Counted from the stretch's first letter, positions 1-7,667 are shown. The stretch: DNA of 13,338 bases from Cetobacterium sp. UBA6069 (GCA_002428805.1 DIXX01000054.1:7413-20750), one strand, 5' to 3'. Notes: generated by a model from the letters alone, not told the origin. Program-made: numbers and translations.

Positions 1-95
1 AGGGGGCTGCCCCCCAAGTACTTTCGGCGTTTACGGGCTTAACTTCCAGGTTCGAAATGTGACTGGGTGTACCTCCGTAGCTATCGTTACCAAGC
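1..95 (-). rRNA. rrf: 5S ribosomal RNA, 3' end cut off by window edge
   Basis: The minus strand from 95 downward reads as a bacterial 5S rRNA. It starts GCTTGGTAACGATAGC and contains the conserved loop-C/helix-III segment CGAACCTGGAAGTTAAGC, followed by the CGCCGAAAGTACTTGGGGGG block typical of helices IV and V. About 95 of the usual 115-120 nt are present. The missing 3' end should carry the CCAAGC strand that closes helix I. The 5' end is placed at 95 from the helix I sequence and from a promoter whose expected +1 falls there. No 23S rRNA lies upstream of it, since clpB occupies that side, so this is either an orphan 5S gene or one leading a cluster that continues off the window. Confidence 0.93.
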
Positions 96-101
96 TATAT
101 A

Positions 102-130
102 ATAATAACATTTTTTTTAAAAAATGTCAA
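102..130 (-). promoter_or_regulatory. Promoter of the 5S rRNA gene
   Basis: On the minus strand there is a perfect -35 box TTGACA (130-125), a 17-nt spacer made mainly of a T6A8 tract, and a -10 box TATTAT (107-102). The expected transcription start, 6-7 nt beyond the -10 box, is at 95-96, exactly where the 5S sequence begins. The box match and the coincidence with the RNA 5' end are visible in the sequence; activity is inferred. The discriminator is AT-rich (TATATA). Confidence 0.75.
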
Positions 131-131
131 T

Positions 132-162
132 ATAAAAAATGGGTTATTAACCCATTTTTTAT
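132..162 (-). terminator. Rho-independent terminator after clpB
   Basis: A near-perfect inverted repeat (134-146 with 148-160, core ATGGGTTA/TAACCCAT) is flanked by A6 and T6 runs. In RNA the functional stem is probably the A-rich/GGG half with a small AT loop, followed by a U tract on the minus strand. It begins 18 bp past the clpB stop codon and just before the 5S promoter, so it insulates the 5S gene from clpB transcription. Its A/T symmetry means it could also stop transcripts from the other strand. Confidence 0.85.
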
Positions 163-177
163 AAAAATTATTAAAAA

Positions 178-2742
178 TTAAAAAACTTTAAATGTTATCT
201 TATCTTCGCTATATCCAACCTCAATAGTTTCTCTATCTTTAATTTCACCTTTTAAAATTATTTTAGCAATTTCAGTTTCGATATATTTTTGAATATATCT
301 TCTAAGTGGTCTTGCACCAAATTGAGGATCATAAGCTGTTTTAGCTAAAAATTCAGCTGCAGAATCTGTTATACTGAAGTTTATTTTTCTTTCTTTTAAT
401 TTATTCTCAAGAGATTTTAAAAGTTGACGAACTATATTTTTAATCTCCTCAATACCAAGTCCTTTAAATATAATAGTTTCATCTATTCTATTTAAAAATT
501 CAGGTCTAAAGTTTGCAAGCATCATTTGATTGATCTTCTCTCTTGTATTACTATTTAAAGTAGGATCTTCTAGGATTAGATGACTACCGATATTAGATGT
601 CATGATAATTAGAGTATTTTTAAAATCAACAACTTTACCTTGACCATCAGTTAATCTTCCATCATCTAAAACTTGAAGCAAGATGTTAAATGTGTCCGGA
701 TGAGCTTTTTCGATTTCATCAAATAATATAACAGAGTAGGGCTTTCGTCTAACTGCTTCAGTTAATTGACCACCTTCTTCATAACCGACATATCCTGGAG
801 GAGCTCCTATTAATCTAGTCACAGAGAACTTATCCATATACTCACTCATATCAATTCTAAGTACATTTTCTTCGTTGTCAAATAAAAAATATGCAAGAGA
901 CTTAGCTAGATACGTTTTACCGACTCCAGTAGGGCCTAAAAAGACAAATGAACCGATAGGTCTGTTAGGATCCTTCAATCCTGCACGAGCTCTTAAAATT
1001 GTCTCAGAAACAGCTTTGACAGCTTCAGCCTGTCCAACCACTTTAGCATTCAGATTATCTTCTAAAAGTAAAAGTTTTTCTTTTTCACTTTCCATAAGTT
1101 TAGAAAGAGGAATTCCAGTCCATTTTGAAATTATCTCAGAAATTTCTTCAACTCCTACTTCTTGTTTTACAAGTCTATTTGTAGGAGCTTCTTCTAAACG
1201 TTTTTGCTCTTGGATTAACTCTTTTTCAAGAGTAGCAAGTTTACCATATTTAAGTTCGGCTAATTTATTTAAATCATATTTTCTTTCAGCTTCAAGAATT
1301 TCAAGTTTTACTTTTTCAATCTCAGCTTTTATATCCTTAACTTTATTTAAATCTTGCTTTTCATTTTCCCATTGAGCCTTTAAAATAGATTTATTTTGAA
1401 TCAAATTTGAAAGCTCTTTTTCTAATATCTCAAGTCTTTCTTTTGAATAGGGGTCGCTTTCTTTTTTTAAAGCTTCTTTTTCAATTTCAAGTTGCATAAC
1501 TTTTCGAGTAAGTTGATCGAGCTCTTCTGGCATAGAATCCATTTCAGTTCTAATCATTGCAGCAGCTTCATCGATTAAATCTATCGCCTTATCAGGAAGT
1601 TGTCTGTCGGGAATATATCGATTACTAAGAACAGCAGCTTCTACAATTGCTCCATCGGCAATTCTTATTCCGTGATAAACTTCAAATTTTTCTTTAATTC
1701 CTCTTAAAATAGAGATAGTATCTTCAACAGTAGGTTCGTTTACCATTACTATTTGAAAACGTCTTTCAAGTGCGGGATCCTTTTCGATATATTTTCTATA
1801 TTCATCGAGAGTCGTAGCACCAATTACTCTAATTTCACCTCTAGCAAGCATAGGTTTTAAAAGGTTTCCAGCATCCATAGCACCATCGGATTTTCCTGCT
1901 CCAACAATTGTATGAATTTCATCAATAAATAGTATAATTTCACCGTTAGAATCTTCAACCTCTTTTAATACCGCTTTTAAACGCTCTTCAAACTCACCTC
2001 TAAATTTAGCTCCAGCAATAAGAGATCCCATATCTAAAGAGAAAACTTTTTTATTTTTTAAAGAATCAGGAACATCTCCATTTAAAATTCTTTGAGCAAA
2101 TCCTTCAGCGATTGCTGTTTTACCAACTCCTGGTTCTCCAATAAGAACAGGGTTGTTTTTAGTTCTTCTAGATATAATTTGAATAGTTCTTCTAATTTCA
2201 CTATCTCTTCCAATGATTGGATCAATTTTTCCTTTTCGAGCTAACTCAACTAGGTCTCTACCATATTTTTCTAGAACTTCATATTTAACTTCAGGATTAG
2301 GAGAATCTACTTTTTTATTTCCTCTAATCTCTAAAATAGTAGTTCTAAATAAAGAGGCATTTATACCTAAATTATTTAAAAAAGTAGTTTTATCTAAAAG
2401 TGCTAAAAAGATATGTTCAACACTGATGTAGGAATCACCCATAGATTGCATTAATTTTTGGGCTTCAGTAAGAATTTCGTTAGTTTTACTATCAACTCCG
2501 ATTGAAGAAGTTGGTCCTGAAACTTTTGGAAGTCGATTACAAAGAGTTTCTAAAGAATTTTGTAAAGAGTTAGTATCAAGTCCCATTTTAGTAAGAACTC
2601 TAACAATAAGCCCCTCTTTGTGTCCGACAAGAGCTAGTGCTAAGAGTTCTGGTTTAATACTTTGTTGCATATAAGTTTGGGCAAGAGTTTGGGCATCAGT
2701 CAATGCTAGCATTGAATTTTCTGTAAAGTTATTTGGATTCAT
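178..2742 (-). CDS. clpB: ATP-dependent disaggregase chaperone ClpB (Hsp100)
   Basis: Cytosolic AAA+ hexamer that, with DnaK/DnaJ/GrpE, threads aggregated proteins through its pore to reactivate them after stress. At 854 aa it is full length for the family (about 857). Visible parts: Clp N-domain repeats at about 6-145; first AAA+ domain with Walker A GEPGVGKT (202-209), Walker B LFIDEI (271-276) and arginine-finger segment ALERRF; a long charged coiled-coil M domain at about 405-525, which separates ClpB from ClpC/ClpA; second AAA+ domain with Walker A GPTGVGKT (603-610), Walker B ILFDEIE and the sensor-2 motif GARPLRR near 809. No ClpP-binding loop was noticed, as expected for a disaggregase. 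The ATG at 2742 is preceded by GAGGTGA at good spacing. It lies 28 bp after the small cysteine-rich gene and is probably co-transcribed with it. No CIRCE (HrcA) repeat is visible upstream. Confidence 0.97.
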   Translation of the reverse strand: MNPNNFTENSMLALTDAQTLAQTYMQQSIKPELLALALVGHKEGLIVRVLTKMGLDTNSLQNSLETLCNRLPKVSGPTSSIGVDSKTNEILTEAQKLMQSMGDSYISVEHIFLALLDKTTFLNNLGINASLFRTTILEIRGNKKVDSPNPEVKYEVLEKYGRDLVELARKGKIDPIIGRDSEIRRTIQIISRRTKNNPVLIGEPGVGKTAIAEGFAQRILNGDVPDSLKNKKVFSLDMGSLIAGAKFRGEFEERLKAVLKEVEDSNGEIILFIDEIHTIVGAGKSDGAMDAGNLLKPMLARGEIRVIGATTLDEYRKYIEKDPALERRFQIVMVNEPTVEDTISILRGIKEKFEVYHGIRIADGAIVEAAVLSNRYIPDRQLPDKAIDLIDEAAAMIRTEMDSMPEELDQLTRKVMQLEIEKEALKKESDPYSKERLEILEKELSNLIQNKSILKAQWENEKQDLNKVKDIKAEIEKVKLEILEAERKYDLNKLAELKYGKLATLEKELIQEQKRLEEAPTNRLVKQEVGVEEISEIISKWTGIPLSKLMESEKEKLLLLEDNLNAKVVGQAEAVKAVSETILRARAGLKDPNRPIGSFVFLGPTGVGKTYLAKSLAYFLFDNEENVLRIDMSEYMDKFSVTRLIGAPPGYVGYEEGGQLTEAVRRKPYSVILFDEIEKAHPDTFNILLQVLDDGRLTDGQGKVVDFKNTLIIMTSNIGSHLILEDPTLNSNTREKINQMMLANFRPEFLNRIDETIIFKGLGIEEIKNIVRQLLKSLENKLKERKINFSITDSAAEFLAKTAYDPQFGARPLRRYIQKYIETEIAKIILKGEIKDRETIEVGYSEDKITFKVF

Positions 2743-2770
2743 AAAATCACCTCACTATTTTAAATTTTAC

Positions 2771-3073
2771 TTATTTTAAGTTGATTATTTTATCCTCTTC
2801 ACCAATATCTTTAAGATGGTTGTTTCTGACAATTTCAATAACTTCCATCATTTTCTTTTGAATATGATTATATCCAACATCTTTTATATGGGGAAGAATA
2901 CAGTCAGAGCAGTCTTTAACTCCTCCTGCAGTATGTTTATACTTACCGCCGCAGTCATTTCCTAACATATAAAGTGGACAATAACAGAATAAGCAGTTAA
3001 AGTTCTCATTGTTCTCTACTTTATGACATGGAAAAAATTCACAGTTTTTATTTTGAACAAATTTATAATTCAT
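2771..3073 (-). CDS. Cysteine-rich small domain protein (PF04071-like)
   Basis: A 100-aa protein of unknown function. It has eight cysteines (C11, C16, C27, C30, C32, C41, C55, C58) plus histidines H17, H47 and H62, in the pattern FPCH...FNCLFCYCPLY...CGG...KDCSDCILPH. I recognise this as the 'cysteine-rich small domain' family found in anaerobic bacteria and archaea. The CxxCxC and CxxC groups suggest metal (zinc) or iron-sulfur binding; this is inference. The last 30 residues are charged and lack cysteines. There is no signal peptide or membrane segment, so it should be cytosolic. The ATG at 3073 has a strong GGGAGG site 5 nt upstream. It is first in a two-gene unit with clpB, which may link it to stress, but that rests on position only. 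Confidence 0.88.
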   Translation of the reverse strand: MNYKFVQNKNCEFFPCHKVENNENFNCLFCYCPLYMLGNDCGGKYKHTAGGVKDCSDCILPHIKDVGYNHIQKKMMEVIEIVRNNHLKDIGEEDKIINLK

Positions 3074-3105
3074 ATATACCTCCCAATTTTTAATTCTATA
3101 ATTTA

Positions 3106-3134
3106 AATATACTACTGAGAAGAGATTAAATCAA
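3106..3134 (-). promoter_or_regulatory. Promoter of the cysteine-rich protein-clpB unit
   Basis: On the minus strand, TTGATT (3134-3129), a 17-nt spacer and TATATT (3111-3106) give a plausible sigma-70-type promoter with a start near 3099, about 25 nt before the ATG at 3073. It lies directly after the terminator of the preceding operon. No CIRCE-type (TTAGCACTC/GAGTGCTAA) or other clear heat-shock operator is visible around it. Confidence 0.55.
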
Positions 3135-3143
3135 GTGGATAAA

Positions 3144-3180
3144 ATAAAAAAATGGTCTAAATTTAAAATTTAGACCATTA
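3144..3180 (-). terminator. Rho-independent terminator after the transporter-DUF1385 operon
   Basis: A perfect 14-bp inverted repeat (3151-3164 with 3166-3179, one-base spacer) has the core AATGGTCTAAATTT. On the minus strand it is followed by TTTTTTTATTTT-like sequence from about 3150 down. It starts 22 bp after the DUF1385 stop codon and ends the nucleoside transporter block. Confidence 0.9.
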
Positions 3181-3201
3181 AAAAACAATAAATATATTTT
3201 A

Positions 3202-4110
3202 TTAATAAACCTCAGTCGCATTTTCAACAGGTTCATTTAAAACTACTTTTATCGCTACAATAGCAACTTCAAGTTGATCAAGATCAGGTTCTTTAGTTGT
3301 AATCTTTTGTAATGCCATTCCAGGAGCTGCAATCATTCTAACAAAAATATTGTCTAGATGATTACTTGTGTATCTTTGAAGCTCATAAGATATACCTGCA
3401 ATTAAAGGCATAAACATTACTCTCAACAGAACTTTAGTAAGTAATTTTGTAGTAAAACTACTTGGTGGCGGAAGAATAAAATCTAAACCAGTAAAAACAA
3501 TAATAGCAATGAACATAACTATTAATAAGAAACTAGTTCCACATCTAGGATGTAACGTTGTAAACTTTTTAGCATTTTCAGGTGTTAAATCTAAATGTTG
3601 TTCATATGCATATATTGATTTATGCTCTGCACCATGATATTGAAAAACTCTTTGAATATCTTTTGAGAACGAGATTAAGAAAATATAAAGCACAAAGAAT
3701 GAAAGTCTTAATCCAGCTTCTAAAAGATTGCTATAAATTTTGTTATCTTTAAATAAAAAACTACTTATAATAGAGGGAAGAACAATAAAAAGACCAATTC
3801 CCAAAGCTAAAGAAACAATGGTAGTCATTACAGCCTCTTTTTGAGACAGTTGCTCTTCTTCAGCCTCAGCTTGATTAGCTGAGAAGGTAAGCTCTTTAAC
3901 TCCTAAAACTAGAGAATCAAAAAGAGTTATAGCACCTCTAAGAAAAGGAATCGTAGAAAGTTTATTTCTACTTTTAGATATTTTTGTTTTCTTGTAAACA
4001 ATATCACCATTGGGTTTTCTAACAGCTGTAGCTAAAAGGTCAGCATTTCTCATCATAACCCCTTCTATAACTGCTTGTCCACCTACGCTTGAAAATTTCT
4101 CTTTACTCAT
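3202..4110 (-). CDS. DUF1385 family membrane protein (YqhQ-like)
   Basis: Multi-pass membrane protein of unknown biochemical function, 302 aa from the chosen start. Family motifs are all present: VGGQAVIEGVMMR (9-21), PFLRGA (55-60), YHGAEHKSIYAYE (158-170), HPRCGTSF (187-194) and the C-terminal TTKEPDLDQLEVAI. About four hydrophobic segments (roughly 98-118, 134-150, 194-214, 226-244) place the His/Glu/Cys-rich motifs near the membrane; they look like possible metal ligands, which is inference. The reading frame can be extended to a GTG at 4119, but the ATG at 4110 is better supported because GGTGGTGA, 7 of 8 to the ideal GGAGGTGA, sits just upstream of it. The gene begins 19 bp after the second permease gene and is last in that operon. 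The link to nucleoside transport is unusual: homologues I recall are often near prmC, prfA or rpmE. Confidence 0.9.
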   Translation of the reverse strand: MSKEKFSSVGGQAVIEGVMMRNADLLATAVRKPNGDIVYKKTKISKSRNKLSTIPFLRGAITLFDSLVLGVKELTFSANQAEAEEEQLSQKEAVMTTIVSLALGIGLFIVLPSIISSFLFKDNKIYSNLLEAGLRLSFFVLYIFLISFSKDIQRVFQYHGAEHKSIYAYEQHLDLTPENAKKFTTLHPRCGTSFLLIVMFIAIIVFTGLDFILPPPSSFTTKLLTKVLLRVMFMPLIAGISYELQRYTSNHLDNIFVRMIAAPGMALQKITTKEPDLDQLEVAIVAIKVVLNEPVENATEVY

Positions 4111-4113
4111 TGT

Positions 4114-4121
4114 CACCACCC
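4114..4121 (-). promoter_or_regulatory. Ribosome binding site deciding the DUF1385 start
   Basis: GGGTGGTGACA lies directly before the ATG at 4110. GGTGGTGA matches the extended Shine-Dalgarno GGAGGTGA at 7 of 8 positions. The in-frame GTG codons at 4119 and 4116 are themselves part of this site, so they are unlikely starts. Confidence 0.65.
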
Positions 4122-4129
4122 GTAATCAA

Positions 4130-5011
4130 TTAGATTGTATTTTTGTCATAAGGTTTTCCAGCAGCACTTGGTGCAACTGCTTTACCAACAACTCCAGCAA
4201 GAGCTAGAAGAGTTAATAAGTATGGAATCATTTGGATAAATTGTGGTGGTACAAATGTAACGTATTGTTGAATTACTGTTTGTGCAGCATCAGCAAATCC
4301 AAATAATAAACTAGCAAATAAAACACCTTTTGGTTTCCATTTACCAAATACAAGTGCAGCTAGAGCAATAAATCCTCTTCCTGCAGACATCTCTTTAGAA
4401 AATTGGCTAAGAGCTCCAATTGCTAAATATGTACCTCCAAGTCCAGCAAAAACTCCAGACATAACAACACCAAAATATCTAACCTTAGCAACGCTGATAC
4501 CAACAGTATCTGCAGCTAAAGGATATTCCCCTACAGCTCTCATTCTAAGACCTGTAACTGTTTTGTAAAGGAAGTAACCAGACCATATAGCCAGACCGTA
4601 TATTATGTAAATTAATATAGAGAAATTAAATAATAAAGGTATTCTAGTTGCAGCGGGACTGTTTGAAGCTTGTTCGAACAGAACTCTAAGCATAAAGATT
4701 GTGAATCCAGAAGCGAAAAGATTTATCGCAACACCAGATACAGTTTGGTTTCCTCTATATTTAATACTGATTATAGCATGAACTAAAGCAATCAGTCCAC
4801 CAGAGATTGCACCAGCTAAAATTCCAAGAACCCAGCTACCAGTATAATATGAAACTACAGCAGAAGAGAATGCACCAATAAGCATCATCCCTTCAAGACC
4901 TATATTGACAACTCCACAAACTTCAGAGAACATTCCACCAATTGCTGTAATAAGAATTGGAGCAGCTTGCCTGATTGTGGCTAAAATTAAACTTAAAATG
5001 ATACTTACCAT
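4130..5011 (-). CDS. Nucleoside-type ABC transporter permease 2 (NupQ-like)
   Basis: Inner-membrane permease of the BPD_transp_2 (branched-chain amino acid/ribose type) superfamily, 293 aa and almost wholly hydrophobic with about 8-10 membrane segments. The N-terminal motif VVNIGLEGMML (34-44) and internal AVGEYPLAADTVGISV, with GVFAGLGGTYLA after it, are typical of the second permease of BMP-family nucleoside importers (NupQ/PnrE type). With the larger permease it should form the translocation channel driven by the ATPase encoded upstream. Its ATG overlaps the stop codon of the previous permease (TAATG), and GGAGG sits about 9 nt upstream, so translation is probably coupled. Substrate (purine or pyrimidine nucleosides) is inferred from family and cannot be read from sequence. 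Confidence 0.9.
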   Translation of the reverse strand: MVSIILSLILATIRQAAPILITAIGGMFSEVCGVVNIGLEGMMLIGAFSSAVVSYYTGSWVLGILAGAISGGLIALVHAIISIKYRGNQTVSGVAINLFASGFTIFMLRVLFEQASNSPAATRIPLLFNFSILIYIIYGLAIWSGYFLYKTVTGLRMRAVGEYPLAADTVGISVAKVRYFGVVMSGVFAGLGGTYLAIGALSQFSKEMSAGRGFIALAALVFGKWKPKGVLFASLLFGFADAAQTVIQQYVTFVPPQFIQMIPYLLTLLALAGVVGKAVAPSAAGKPYDKNTI

Positions 5012-6063
5012 TACTCAGCTCCTCCTTTTGAACCTTTTTTTTCTAACCAAGATCTAATCATATTTTCAGCAGCAATTAATAAGATAATAATAGCTTGAAT
5101 CATTATAACCATTTGGCTCGGAACAGTTGTATTGAATTGCATAGCTCTACCACCAACTCTAAGAGCAGCGAATAAAATTGCAGCTAATAAAGCTCCGATG
5201 GGTGTATTTTTTCCAAGAAGAGCAACAGCTATTCCATCAAATCCGTAAGTAGCAGTTAAACCTGTTTTATAAGCATATTGTCCAACTCCACCAAGAACTC
5301 TCTCAACTCCACCAAGACCAGCTAAGAATCCAGCTATTCCTAAAGTTAAAAGGATAACTTTTTTTACATTTATACCATTATTTTCAGCAGCTGTAGGATT
5401 AAAACCAACAGCTTTAATATGATATCCAAGAACTGTTTTTTCAAGTATAAACCAAACTACAAAAACAGAAATTAGTGCAATTATAAATCCATAATTTAAA
5501 GGAACTCTAACATCTAATAGTTTTCCTAATCTAGCAGATTGAATAACAGCAGGAGTTTGTGGATTGAATCCAGGAGCTTTAAGTGGATAGTTTAAACAGT
5601 ACTGTTCAAAGCTAACCGCAATATAGTTAAGCATGATAGTAGATATTACTTCATGAACTCCAAGTTTAGCTTTTAACCAACCAGCAACAGCAGCCCATAA
5701 GAATCCAGCTAAACCTCCAATTATTAATATAACAAATACGTTACTGATAAATACATTAGCAACGAATCCACCAACAGCAGCAGCAGCAAGTCCAGCCATA
5801 GTCATTTGTCCTTGAGCACCAATGTTAAACATTCCTCCTTTAAATGCAACTAAAACAGATAGTCCTGTAAAAATAAGAGGTGTTGCTTCTAAAAGAGTTC
5901 TAGCTATAGGAGTAAGACCATCAAAAGCTCCTGTGAATAGATAATAGTATGCTTTTATAGGACTCTCGCCCATATATAAGATTATACCTGCTCCAATCAG
6001 TAGCGCTAATAAAACAGCTACGATAGGAACAAGTGCGTTTAAAATATTTTTATTTTTAATCAA
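5011..6063 (-). CDS. Nucleoside-type ABC transporter permease 1 (NupP-like)
   Basis: Inner-membrane permease, 350 aa from the chosen start, with an N-terminal hydrophobic helix at about 10-30 and then further segments. The motif GMFNIGAQGQ (77-86) and the later KAVGFNPTAAENNGINV are hallmarks of the larger permease partner in BMP-type nucleoside ABC importers. The frame stays open upstream to a TTG at 6090, but that codon has no good ribosome binding site. The TTG at 6063 follows GGTGGTAA at 4-5 nt and overlaps the ATPase stop by 8 nt (TTGATTAA), which fits translational coupling. The same GGGTGGT arrangement precedes the DUF1385 gene in this operon. Start choice is moderately sure; family is clear. 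Confidence 0.88.
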   Translation of the reverse strand: MIKNKNILNALVPIVAVLLALLIGAGIILYMGESPIKAYYYLFTGAFDGLTPIARTLLEATPLIFTGLSVLVAFKGGMFNIGAQGQMTMAGLAAAAVGGFVANVFISNVFVILIIGGLAGFLWAAVAGWLKAKLGVHEVISTIMLNYIAVSFEQYCLNYPLKAPGFNPQTPAVIQSARLGKLLDVRVPLNYGFIIALISVFVVWFILEKTVLGYHIKAVGFNPTAAENNGINVKKVILLTLGIAGFLAGLGGVERVLGGVGQYAYKTGLTATYGFDGIAVALLGKNTPIGALLAAILFAALRVGGRAMQFNTTVPSQMVIMIQAIIILLIAAENMIRSWLEKKGSKGGAE

Positions 6064-7576
6064 GTTTACCACCCGCCATAAGTATTCCAATTTTTTCTTC
6101 GTTTGCTTCTTCTCTAGAAAGAATTCCAGTTATTTTACCTGCACACATAACTGCAATTTTATCTGATAGGTTTAAAATTTCAGATAACTCTGATGAAACA
6201 ACCATAACAGCTTTTCCTTTTTCTTTTTCATTAAGGATAAGCTTATGTATTGATTCAATAGCTCCAATATCTACACCTCTAGTTGGTTGACCAGCTATAA
6301 TAAGGTTGTTATTTTTCTTTTCTAGCTCTCTAGCAACTATAATTTTTTGTTGATTTCCACCTGAAAGTCTACCGAAATCAGTATCAACACTTCTAGGTCT
6401 AACATCGTACTTTTCCATAAACATTTCAGCATCTTTTCTCAATTTGAAGAAATTAAGAAGACCAAATTTTGAATACTCATCTCTTTCAAGACCAAGAGCA
6501 AAGTTTTCCATAACACTAAATTGTGAAACAGCAGCTCTTTTATGTCTATCCTCAGGAATATGAGCAAGACCAAGTAGAGATATTTTTCTAGGAGTTTTTC
6601 TTTTTAAGATAACATTGTCTAGAATCATTTCACCAGAGCAAGTTTCTCTTAAACCAGTAAGGGCTTCTACAAGTTCAGTTTGTCCACTTCCCTCAACTCC
6701 TGCAATTCCAAGAACCTCACCTTTTCTAATTTCGAATGACGCGTTTTCCACTTTCATAACCCCAAGATGGTCTTTAACGCTAACATTTTTTACAGATAAA
6801 ACCGTTTCTCCAATTTCAACTTCTGGTCTTTCTGTTGTAAATAGTACTGCTCTTCCAACCATTGCGTTTGCAATTTTCTCTTTAGTTGCATCTTCAGTAG
6901 CAAAATTAGCAATATCTGCTCCTCTTCTAATAACTGTTATGTTGTTAGAAATATCAAGAACTTCTTGAAGTTTATGAGAGATAAAGATAATAGTTTTCCC
7001 TTCGGCAATTAGGTTGTCCATAATTTTATAAAGCTCTTTAATCTCCTGTGGAGTTAAAACAGCCGTAGGCTCATCGAAAACTAAAAGGTTTGCGCCTTTG
7101 AAAAGAATTTTTAAAATTTCAACTCTCTGTTGCATTCCGATAGAAAGATCAGATACTAAAGCATCAGGATCAATCGCTAAACCATACTTTTTTGAAACCT
7201 CGATAACATCTTGTCTAGCTTTGTTAATATCTAAAGATAGACCTTTTTTAGGTTCAACACCTAAAATCATATTTTCAGCAACAGTTAGAGTTGGAACTAA
7301 CATGAAATGTTGATAAACCATTCCAATTCCTAACTCAGCAGCTTTACTAGGCGAATCTATTTCTACTTCCTTCCCGTGGTAAAATATTTTACCAGAAGTT
7401 GGAGTATAAAGACCATTTAACATTTTCATAAGTGTTGACTTACCTGCTCCGTTTTCGCCAACAATAGCATGTTTTTCACCTTTTAAGATTTTTAAAGTAA
7501 TATCGTCATTTGCGATAACTTTGCCATCTAAGAAAGTTTTTCTGATGTGTTGCATTTCTAAGATATAATTATTCAC
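6056..7576 (-). CDS. Nucleoside-type ABC transporter ATP-binding protein (NupO-like)
   Basis: Tandem ABC ATPase of 506 aa energising the two permeases encoded downstream, at the cytoplasmic face of the membrane. The N-terminal domain is complete: Walker A GENGAGKST (40-48), Q-loop VYQH (Q89), signature LSIGMQQ (144-150), Walker B LLVFDEP with E169, and H-loop H201. The C-terminal domain is degenerate: GVEGSGQTE (293-301) has Gln for the Walker A Lys, the Walker B region reads NLIIAGQPT with Gln for the catalytic Glu, and the H-loop His is replaced (VSSELSE), while the signature LSGGNQQK (404-411) is intact. This one-active-site pattern is normal for the BMP-associated nucleoside family. Start is GTG at 7576, with GGGAGG 7 nt upstream (AGGGAGGATTCTAAGTG). 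No BMP/PnrA-type binding lipoprotein precedes it, which is unusual. Confidence 0.93.
   Translation of the reverse strand: MNNYILEMQHIRKTFLDGKVIANDDITLKILKGEKHAIVGENGAGKSTLMKMLNGLYTPTSGKIFYHGKEVEIDSPSKAAELGIGMVYQHFMLVPTLTVAENMILGVEPKKGLSLDINKARQDVIEVSKKYGLAIDPDALVSDLSIGMQQRVEILKILFKGANLLVFDEPTAVLTPQEIKELYKIMDNLIAEGKTIIFISHKLQEVLDISNNITVIRRGADIANFATEDATKEKIANAMVGRAVLFTTERPEVEIGETVLSVKNVSVKDHLGVMKVENASFEIRKGEVLGIAGVEGSGQTELVEALTGLRETCSGEMILDNVILKRKTPRKISLLGLAHIPEDRHKRAAVSQFSVMENFALGLERDEYSKFGLLNFFKLRKDAEMFMEKYDVRPRSVDTDFGRLSGGNQQKIIVARELEKKNNNLIIAGQPTRGVDIGAIESIHKLILNEKEKGKAVMVVSSELSEILNLSDKIAVMCAGKITGILSREEANEEKIGILMAGGKLD
6068..6074 (-). promoter_or_regulatory. Ribosome binding site deciding the NupP-like TTG start
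   Basis: GGGTGGT followed by AAAC and TTG (6063) within the end of the ATPase gene. The alternative starts, TTG at 6090 and GTG at 6072, have poorer or no purine-rich sites upstream. Matches GGAGGTGA at 6 of 8 positions if read as GGTGGTAA. Confidence 0.5.
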
Positions 7577-7601
7577 TTAGAATCCTCCCTAAATTTATTT
7601 C

Positions 7602-7616
7602 AATATAACGTTGTAA
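7602..7616 (-). promoter_or_regulatory. Possible operator in the transporter leader
   Basis: Minus-strand TACAACGTTATA is a 12-bp palindrome centred on CG with one mismatched pair, located about 10-25 nt after the predicted start of transcription. CG-centred AACGTT palindromes are characteristic of LacI/GalR-family operators, which often control sugar or nucleoside uptake. No regulator gene is in the window, so this is a weak inference. Confidence 0.25.
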
Positions 7617-7632
7617 AAAATAACCTTTTAAA

Positions 7633-7661
7633 ATTATATTATGTTATATAAAACTAGTCAA
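7633..7661 (-). promoter_or_regulatory. Promoter of the nucleoside transporter-DUF1385 operon
   Basis: Minus-strand TTGACT (7661-7656), exactly 17 nt spacer, then perfect TATAAT (7638-7633). The predicted start is near 7626, giving a leader of about 50 nt before the GTG at 7576, too short for a typical riboswitch. The -35 box is only 6 bp past the stop codon of the phosphatase gene, and there is no terminator between the two operons. Confidence 0.8.
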
Positions 7662-7667
7662 CTTTTT

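Noticed and set aside
875..1375. 166-codon open frame on the plus strand
   Set aside because: It lies wholly antisense to clpB, including the conserved second Walker A region. Its Ser/Phe-rich translation has no domain character, and no ribosome site supports it. Similar antisense frames at 2213-2431, 4010-4207, 6615-6968, 7098-7313, 10734-10931, 11120-11398 and 12580-12804 were rejected for the same reason.
293..2142. Possible frameshift or domain loss in ClpB
   Set aside because: Both ATPase modules, the M domain and the sensor motifs are in one uninterrupted frame of normal length.
3105..3118. Shared TCAGTAGTA sequence between the cysteine-rich gene promoter and the GrdX-like promoter (13288-13296)
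   Set aside because: The 9-base match is on opposite strands relative to the genes and at different places relative to the -10 box, so chance in AT-rich DNA is the simpler explanation.
6150..6710. Degenerate second ATPase domain of the ABC protein as a sign of decay
   Set aside because: Loss of the Walker A Lys, catalytic Glu and H-loop His in the second domain, with QPTRG in place of EPT, is normal for this nucleoside transporter family and not a mutation in this copy.
7577..7626. Purine riboswitch in the transporter leader
   Set aside because: The predicted leader is only about 50 nt and lacks the conserved three-way junction of a purine riboswitch.
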